Part shown: positions 58,598 to 64,000 of the stretch, one piece after another | Layout of the letters: each line of letters opens with the position of its first letter | Position numbering within the stretch: position 1 is the stretch's first letter | NCBI RefSeq assembly: GCF_017894385.1 | Contig: NZ_CP059560.1 | Span: 2,232,001-2,296,000, forward strand | Origin: Aromatoleum petrolei | GTDB taxonomy: Bacteria > Pseudomonadota > Gammaproteobacteria > Burkholderiales > Rhodocyclaceae | DNA length: 64,000 nt | Direction of reading: 5' to 3' | Notes under the pieces: model-generated | What the model saw: the letters and a program-made list of their open reading frames with translations, nothing else | What the model was told of the DNA's origin: nothing | The model's database searches: none | Program-made: the position numbers and the translations under genes

Positions 58598-59491
58598 TCA
58601 GCGCGCGATGTCTTCGAGGCAGCGCCGCAACGCGTCCCGCCAGTGCGGCATGCCGATGCCGAAACGCGTAGCGAGCCGGCCCCCGGACAGGCGCGAGTTG
58701 GCCGGACGTGCGGCCGGCGTCGGATACGCGGACGCCGGGATCGGTTCGACACTCGCGACCTTCAACGCAGTATCCGGCAATGCACTGCGGGCCTCGGCGA
58801 AGATCGCTTCCGCGAAACCGTGCCAGCTTGTTTCGCCGGCCGCGGCGAGGTTGAAGATACCGGACGCGAACGCGCCTCCACGCCGCTCGTGCTGCGCCTG
58901 AGCGAGGATGAGCGCGGTGGCGTCGGCGATGTTGCGTGCCCAGGTCGGTGCGCCGTGCTGGTCGGCGACGACGCGCAGTTGTTCGCGCTCGGCGCCGAGG
59001 CGCAGCATCGTGCGCACGAAGTTGCCGCCGCGCGCGGCAAAGACCCAGGTGGTGCGCAGGATCAGGTGGTCACAACCTGCCTCGCGGATTGCCATTTCGC
59101 CGGCGAGCTTGCTGCGGCCGTAGGCGTTGACGGGCGCGACGGGGTCGTCCTCGGTGTAGGGGCCGGACTTGGTGCCGTCGAACACGTAGTCGGTCGAGTA
59201 GTGGATCAGCAGCGCGCCCGCCGCCTTCGCGGCACGCGCGAGTTCGCCGGGCGCCGTGCCGTTGATGGTGGTCGCGAGGGCTTCCTCGGATTCGGCCTTG
59301 TCGACGGCCGTGTAGGCGGCGGCGTTCACGATGACGTCCGGCGCGAGCTCGGCGACCAGGGGGGCCAGCGTCTCGGGGCGCGACAGGTCGCAGCGGCTGC
59401 GGTGGAGCGCGATGACTTCGCCGAGCGGCATCAGGCTGCGCGCGAGTTCCCAGCCGACCTGGCCATTGGCGCCGGTGACGAGCAGTTTCAT
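58598..59491 (-). CDS. rfbD: dTDP-4-dehydrorhamnose reductase
   Basis: A 297-residue short-chain dehydrogenase that reduces dTDP-4-keto-rhamnose with NAD(P)H. The N-terminal GANGQVGWELA binds the cofactor, and YSTDYVFDG and YGRSKLAGE carry the catalytic Tyr-xxx-Lys. It overlaps rfbC by four bases. Confidence 0.95.
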   Translation of the reverse strand: MKLLVTGANGQVGWELARSLMPLGEVIALHRSRCDLSRPETLAPLVAELAPDVIVNAAAYTAVDKAESEEALATTINGTAPGELARAAKAAGALLIHYSTDYVFDGTKSGPYTEDDPVAPVNAYGRSKLAGEMAIREAGCDHLILRTTWVFAARGGNFVRTMLRLGAEREQLRVVADQHGAPTWARNIADATALILAQAQHERRGGAFASGIFNLAAAGETSWHGFAEAIFAEARSALPDTALKVASVEPIPASAYPTPAARPANSRLSGGRLATRFGIGMPHWRDALRRCLEDIAR

Positions 59492-60033
59492 TCGAATACC
59501 TCACATTCGGCGAGGGGTTTGCCTTCGCGGTCCTTCGCCGACAGTTGCGGTTCGCCCGCAAGCGGCCATTCGACGCCGACGGTCGGGTCGTTCCAGGCGA
59601 GGCAGCGCTCGTGCTCCGGCGCGTAGTAGTCGGTGGTCTTGTAGAGGAAGTCCGCAGAGTCGGACAGCACGACGAAGCCATGCGCGAAGCCGGGCGGGAT
59701 CCACAGCTGGCGGTGGTCGTCCTCGCTGAGTTCCACGCCCGTCCAGCGGCCGAAAGTCGGCGAACGGCGGCGCAGGTCGACGGCGACGTCGAACACCGCG
59801 CCGCGCACGACGCGCACGAGTTTCCCTTGCGGCTGGCGGATCTGGTAGTGCAGGCCGCGCAGCACGCCGCGCGCGGAGCGCGAGTGGTTGTCCTGCACGA
59901 ATTGCTCGTCGAGTCCGGTGGCCTCGCGGAAGGCTCGGGCGTTGTAGCTTTCGAAGAAGAAACCGCGCGCGTCGCCGAACACTTTCGATTCGATGAGCAA
60001 CACGTCGGGAATGGCGGTGGGGAGGGCTTTCAT
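59488..60033 (-). CDS. rfbC: dTDP-4-dehydrorhamnose 3,5-epimerase
   Basis: A 181-residue cupin-fold epimerase. The N-terminal half has VFGDARGFFFESYN and QDNHSRSARGVLRGLHYQ with the catalytic His, and GFAHGFVVLSD follows. Its start overlaps the rfbA stop by one base, and its end overlaps rfbD. Confidence 0.95.
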   Translation of the reverse strand: MKALPTAIPDVLLIESKVFGDARGFFFESYNARAFREATGLDEQFVQDNHSRSARGVLRGLHYQIRQPQGKLVRVVRGAVFDVAVDLRRRSPTFGRWTGVELSEDDHRQLWIPPGFAHGFVVLSDSADFLYKTTDYYAPEHERCLAWNDPTVGVEWPLAGEPQLSAKDREGKPLAECEVFE

Positions 60034-60917
60034 CAGAACACCTTCTCTTCGAGCACGCGCAGCAGGTACTGGCCGTAGCCGTTCTTTGCGAGCGGCTTGG
60101 CGAGGTCGGTGAGCTGGGCGGCGTCGATCCAGCCCGAGCGCCAGGCGATCTCTTCCGGACAGGCGATCTTGAGCCCCTGGCGCTTTTCGATCGTCTGGAT
60201 GAAGAGGCCGGCCTCGAGCAGGCTTTCATGGGTGCCGGTGTCGAGCCAGGCGTGGCCGCGGCCCATGACCTGCACGTCAAGCGCGCCCGCCTCGAGGTAG
60301 TGGCGATTGACGTCGGTGATCTCGAGTTCGCCGCGCGGGCTGGGCTTGAGGCCGCGGGCGATATCGACGACGCGCTCGTCGTAGAAGTAGAGACCGGTGA
60401 CGGCGTAGCGGCTCTTCGGCTTCGCCGGCTTCTCTTCGATGCTGATCGCGTGGCCTGCGACATCGAACTCCACGACGCCGTAGCGCTCGGGGTCCGTCAC
60501 CGGATAGGCGAACACGGTCGCGCCATGCGCGCGCTGGCCGGCCTGCCTGAGGTCGTCGGCGAGTTCGTGGCCGTAGAAGAGGTTGTCGCCGAGCACGAGG
60601 GCGGATGGGGAGCCGGCGATGAACTGCTCGCCGATCAGGAAGGCCTGGGCGAGGCCGTCTGGGCTGGGCTGCACGGCGTACTGCAGCCTGAGGCCCCAGC
60701 GGCTGCCGTCGCCGAGGAGTTGCTCGAAGCGCGGGGTGTCCTGCGGCGTCGAGATGACGAGGATGTCGCGGATGCCCGCAAGCATCAGCGTGCTCAGCGG
60801 GTAGTAGATCATCGGCTTGTCGTACACCGGCAGCAGCTGCTTCGAGACGGCCAGCGTAGCCGGGTGCAGGCGGGTGCCGGATCCGCCGGCGAGGATGATG
60901 CCCTTGCGTGTGCTCAT
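60033..60917 (-). CDS. rfbA: Glucose-1-phosphate thymidylyltransferase
   Basis: A 294-residue nucleotidyltransferase making dTDP-glucose. [20 protein letters not shown] is the nucleotide and sugar-phosphate loop. The start at 60917 gives the family N-terminus and overlaps the rfbB stop by four bases. Confidence 0.96.
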   Translation of the reverse strand: MSTRKGIILAGGSGTRLHPATLAVSKQLLPVYDKPMIYYPLSTLMLAGIRDILVISTPQDTPRFEQLLGDGSRWGLRLQYAVQPSPDGLAQAFLIGEQFIAGSPSALVLGDNLFYGHELADDLRQAGQRAHGATVFAYPVTDPERYGVVEFDVAGHAISIEEKPAKPKSRYAVTGLYFYDERVVDIARGLKPSPRGELEITDVNRHYLEAGALDVQVMGRGHAWLDTGTHESLLEAGLFIQTIEKRQGLKIACPEEIAWRSGWIDAAQLTDLAKPLAKNGYGQYLLRVLEEKVF

Positions 60918-61978
60918 GCCCGACGTTCTCCGTAGTTGCGCTCGACCCATTCACGGTAGCTGCCGGACTGGACGTGCGCGACCCAGTCCTGGTTGGCGAG
61001 GTACCACGCGATGGTCTTGCGGATGCCGGTCTCGAAGGTCTCGGCGGGGCGCCAGCCGAGTTCGCGCTCGATCTTGCGCGCGTCGATCGCGTAGCGGCGG
61101 TCGTGGCCGGGGCGGTCGGCGACGTAGGTGATGAGGCGCGCGTGCGGGCCGGCCGCGTCGGGGCGCAGTTCGTCGAGCAGTGCGCACACGGTGTGCACGA
61201 TCTCGAGGTTGGGTTTCTCGTTCCAACCACCGACGTTGTAGGTCGCGCCAAGGCGGCCGCGCGCGAGCACTTCGCGGATCGCGGCACAGTGGTCGCCGAC
61301 GTAGAGCCAGTCGCGCACGTTGCGGCCGTCGCCATACACCGGCAGGGCCTTGCCGGCGAGGGCGTTGGCGATCATCAGCGGGATGAGCTTCTCGGGGAAC
61401 TGGTAGGGGCCGTAGTTGTTCGAGCAGTTGGTCGTGAGCACCGGCAGGCCGTACGTGTGATGCCAGGCGCGCACGAGGTGGTCGGACGCGGCCTTGCTTG
61501 CGGAGTACGGGCTGTTGGGCTCGTAGGCCTTGGTTTCGGCGAAGGGCGGGTCGTTTGGGCCGAGCGAGCCGTAGACCTCGTCGGTCGAGACGTGCAGGAA
61601 GCGGAACGCCGCCTTCTCCGCCCCGTCGAGCCCGGACCAGAACTCGCGCGCCGCTTCGAGCAGCGTGAAGGTGCCTTCGACGTTGGTGCGGACGAAGGCC
61701 GCGGGGCCGTGGATGGAACGGTCGACGTGGCTTTCGGCGGCGAAATGCACGATCGCGCGCGGACGGTGTTCGGCGAGCAGACGGTCGATGAGGGCGCGGT
61801 CGCAGATGTCGCCCTGCACGAAGACGTGGCGGCCGTCGCCCTGCAGCGCGGCGAGATTCTCGAGGTTGCCCGCGTAGGTCAGCGCGTCGAGGTTCAGCAC
61901 CGGCTCGTCGCTTGCGCGCAGCCAGTCGAGTACGAAGTTGGCGCCGATGAAGCCTGCACCGCCGGTCACAAGAATCAT
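60914..61978 (-). CDS. rfbB: dTDP-glucose 4,6-dehydratase
   Basis: A 354-residue NAD-dependent dehydratase, first gene of the rfbBACD operon for dTDP-L-rhamnose used in LPS O-antigen. [10 protein letters not shown] binds [12 protein letters not shown] carries the catalytic Asp/Glu, and YSASKAAS gives the Tyr-xxx-Lys pair. Confidence 0.96.
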   Translation of the reverse strand: MILVTGGAGFIGANFVLDWLRASDEPVLNLDALTYAGNLENLAALQGDGRHVFVQGDICDRALIDRLLAEHRPRAIVHFAAESHVDRSIHGPAAFVRTNVEGTFTLLEAAREFWSGLDGAEKAAFRFLHVSTDEVYGSLGPNDPPFAETKAYEPNSPYSASKAASDHLVRAWHHTYGLPVLTTNCSNNYGPYQFPEKLIPLMIANALAGKALPVYGDGRNVRDWLYVGDHCAAIREVLARGRLGATYNVGGWNEKPNLEIVHTVCALLDELRPDAAGPHARLITYVADRPGHDRRYAIDARKIERELGWRPAETFETGIRKTIAWYLANQDWVAHVQSGSYREWVERNYGERRA

Positions 61979-62128
61979 TGATCCACCTCTTCAGCCAGCT
62001 TGCCGCATTTGCGGCGGCGTAAAATGCCGGTCCGCGGGCAACGTGTAACTGCGATTGTATCGCGACCGCATACCCGTCGCGCCCACGCGTGCTTCACGAG
62101 AATGTTGCAGGATATCGACGACCACCTC

Positions 62129-63580
62129 ATGACAACGCAACACGTAATCCGGTTTCTTGCCGCCCTGTACTTCTGCGGCATGTTGGCCGCGGCACAAGCG
62201 GCCGCCATGCCGCCAGGGGTACGGCAGGCGCTCGACGCCGCACGCATTCCGGCGAGCAACGTGGCGGTATGGGTGCAGGCCGTGGACGCGTCGGCCCCGC
62301 AACTGGAGTTCGGCGGCGAGCAACCGATGAATCCGGCGTCGGTGATGAAGGTCGTGACGGCCTTCGCGGCGCTCGACCGCCTCGGTCCCGCCTTCACCTG
62401 GACGACGCGGGTCGCGACGGGGGGGCCGGTCGCCGCCGGCGTTCTGGACGGCAGCCTATATCTGGCGGGCGGTGCCGACCCCATGCTGAACTACGAGCGG
62501 CTCGGGCGCCTGCTGCGCCAAGTGCGTGCACTCGGCATCACGGCCGTGCGCGGCGACATCGTACTCGACGGTTCGGCGCTGGCGCTGCCGCCGCACGATC
62601 CCGCGGCCTTCGACGGACGCGCGCTACGCCCCTACAACAGCGGTGCCTACGGTTTGTTGATGCACTTCAACACGCTGCAGCTACGCCTGGTTCCCCCCGC
62701 CGAACCGGGGCGGGCAGTGGGGGTTGCGCCCTATCCGTCATTGACGGGGGTCGACATCGACAACCGCATCATGACGGGTCCCGGCCCTTGCGGCGTGTGG
62801 TACGGCAATCTCGAGGCGACGCTCGAGGCGGGGCCGCAGGGACCCAGGCTGGTCCTGTCGGGCAGCATGCCGGCAAGCTGCGGGCAGCGCGACTGGGCAA
62901 CCGCCCCGCTATCGCCGGAGGCCTTCGGGCGCGCGCTGGTCGCCGCACTGTGGAATGAGTTGGGCGGTAAGGTCGAGGGGTCGGTGCGCAGCGGCGTGAC
63001 GCCCGCCGACGCAGCGACGCTGCTCACCGAGACCTCGCCACCACTCGCCGAGGTGGTGCGCGAGATGAACAAGTGGTCGAGCAACGTGATCGCACGCCAG
63101 TTGCTGGCGACGCTGGGACGGGAAGGCGGGGCGAGCCTGGACATGGTCGCGGGCGGAGCGGAGGCGGTGAAGGCACAGCTCGTCGCGGACGGAATCGCGA
63201 CCGCGGGCCTGGTGATCGAGAACGGCTCGGGCCTGTCGCGCATCGAGCGGGTGAGCGCGCGCACGCTCGCCGAGGTCCTGCTCGCGGCGTGGCGGCGCCC
63301 CTTCATGCCGGAGTTCATCGCCGCGCTGCCGATCGCCGGCGAGGACGGCACGGCGCGCGGGCGGCTGCACGACAGCCCGGCGCGCGGCTACGCCCACATC
63401 AAGACGGGATCGATCAACGGCGTGAAATCCCTGGCCGGCTATGTGCTGGATAGGCACGGCCGGCGCCATGCGGTCGTGATGATGGTGAACCACGCCGAGG
63501 CGGGGGCCAGCCAGGCCGCGCAGGACGCACTGCTGGAATGGGTGTGGGCAACGGGCGGGGAGGCGGAGCCAAGCCGATAG
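62129..63580 (+). CDS. dacB: D-alanyl-D-alanine carboxypeptidase/endopeptidase (PBP4 type)
   Basis: A 483-residue periplasmic peptidase S13. Signal peptide of about 26 residues. Catalytic motifs: SVMK (S71, K74), SSN in NKWSSNVIA, and KTG in HIKTGSING. It trims cross-links in peptidoglycan. The start at 62129 gives a normal signal peptide; ATG at 62102 in frame is an alternative. No strong ribosome site is seen at either. Confidence 0.93.
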   Translation: MTTQHVIRFLAALYFCGMLAAAQAAAMPPGVRQALDAARIPASNVAVWVQAVDASAPQLEFGGEQPMNPASVMKVVTAFAALDRLGPAFTWTTRVATGGPVAAGVLDGSLYLAGGADPMLNYERLGRLLRQVRALGITAVRGDIVLDGSALALPPHDPAAFDGRALRPYNSGAYGLLMHFNTLQLRLVPPAEPGRAVGVAPYPSLTGVDIDNRIMTGPGPCGVWYGNLEATLEAGPQGPRLVLSGSMPASCGQRDWATAPLSPEAFGRALVAALWNELGGKVEGSVRSGVTPADAATLLTETSPPLAEVVREMNKWSSNVIARQLLATLGREGGASLDMVAGGAEAVKAQLVADGIATAGLVIENGSGLSRIERVSARTLAEVLLAAWRRPFMPEFIAALPIAGEDGTARGRLHDSPARGYAHIKTGSINGVKSLAGYVLDRHGRRHAVVMMVNHAEAGASQAAQDALLEWVWATGGEAEPSR

Positions 63581-63595
63581 CACAACGGCCGCGCC

Positions 63596-63676
63596 CCGTT
63601 CGGACTGAGCTTTTGTCGAAACCCAAGCCCTTCGACAGGTCCGTCCTGACTTTGTCGACGGGCTCGAGGCGAACGG
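63596..63676 (+). repeat. Dispersed intergenic repeat with CCGTTCG...CGAACGG ends
   Basis: The 81-bp stretch begins CCGTTCGGACTGAGC and ends CGAACGG, with internal TTGTCGA and CCTTCGACAGG arms. It resembles a widespread intergenic palindromic repeat of Proteobacteria, here somewhat decayed. Confidence 0.6.
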
Positions 63677-63718
63677 TTGTTGGTGCTCGCTTACTGCCGT
63701 TACCGTCGCGATGCGGTC

Positions 63719-64000
63719 TCAGGCGTCCGTCGGCATCGGCATGGTGCTGCGGTCCAGCAGGTTCAACCAGCCGCGGATGACACGGTAGACGATCCAGAGG
63801 CCGGCCCCGGCCAGCAGCACGAATGCGAACGGGATGCCGATCACGGTGACGACCATGGCGGTCGCGACCAGGATCCACAGCAGCGCGAACCAGAAGGTGC
63901 GGATCTGCCAGCGGAAGTGGCTTTCCAGCCAGGTGCCGCGCACGGCGTCGCGCTTCATGTAGTTGAGCACCACCGCGAGAATGGACGGCAGGCTGGCGAC
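63719..64000 (-). CDS. Small membrane protein, DUF4870-like (5' end outside window)
   Basis: The frame is open to the window edge, so the N-terminus is missing; 93 residues are visible. After VVLNYMKRDAVRGTWLESHF comes a pattern of two hydrophobic helices (FWFALLWILVATAMVVTVI and FAFVLLAGAGLWIVY) and RGWLNLLD, as in DUF4870-like membrane proteins of unknown function. Confidence 0.75.
   Translation of the reverse strand, partial: VASLPSILAVVLNYMKRDAVRGTWLESHFRWQIRTFWFALLWILVATAMVVTVIGIPFAFVLLAGAGLWIVYRVIRGWLNLLDRSTMPMPTDA

Overview
The window looks like a chromosome segment of a betaproteobacterium of the Rhodocyclales (Azoarcus/Aromatoleum/Thauera type). The evidence is a high GC content with strong third-position bias, the block mrcA / pilMNOPQ-aroK-aroB-dgt-gltB-gltD, the neighbouring cyaY-lptM-lysA group, and a MaoC-phosphate acetyltransferase fusion next to an acetate kinase. 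The assignment is inference from gene content and order, not from a phylogeny.

Layout. 1-1362: 3' part of a TonB-dependent receptor. 1659-13956: an ectoine/hydroxyectoine uptake and degradation cluster, made of a divergent TRAP transporter, eutA, eutB, an EnuR-like MocR regulator, eutC, two tandem doeA genes, doeB and a cystathionine gamma-synthase-family PLP enzyme. 14026-19991: pyruvate dehydrogenase complex in the order lpdA-aceE-aceF. 20124-23083: a PaiB-like flavin protein, an EamA transporter and a DcaP-like porin, all on the minus strand. 23841-25427: a two-domain SagB/ThcOx nitroreductase flanked by short direct repeats. 25428-33529: an accessory stretch with visibly lower GC, unrecognised small genes, a cupin, a tyrosine recombinase with an early amber codon, a methyltransferase, an IS3 fragment and an IS21-like repeat array. 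33530-39517: glmU-glmS, then pta-ackA. 39718-48829 and on to 53895 (all minus strand): gltBD, dgt, aroB, aroK and pilMNOPQ. 54066-58247: mrcA, cyaY (minus), lptM and lysA. 58220-61978 (minus): the dTDP-rhamnose operon rfbBACD plus a small unknown gene. 62129-63580: dacB. The window ends in a truncated small membrane protein.

How the genes work together. The TRAP transporter would import ectoine or 5-hydroxyectoine. EutABC are linked to turning hydroxyectoine into ectoine, DoeA opens the ring, and DoeB removes the acetyl group to give 2,4-diaminobutyrate. DoeC and DoeD, which would take this on to aspartate, are not in the window.

The most interesting observation is a shared promoter architecture at five places: before dctP, dctQ, eutC, aceE and the porin gene. 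Each has a CTAG-centred motif, roughly TGtnCTAGgnCAt, beginning 31 or 32 bp upstream of a TASWCT-type -10 element and without a convincing -35. That places the motif centre near -42, as for an activator. It suggests that the ectoine cluster, the PDH E1/E2 genes and an outer-membrane porin form one regulon, possibly controlled by the MocR protein encoded in the cluster. A second notable feature is the pair of doeA copies, which share about 842 identical bases but differ in the N-terminal domain.
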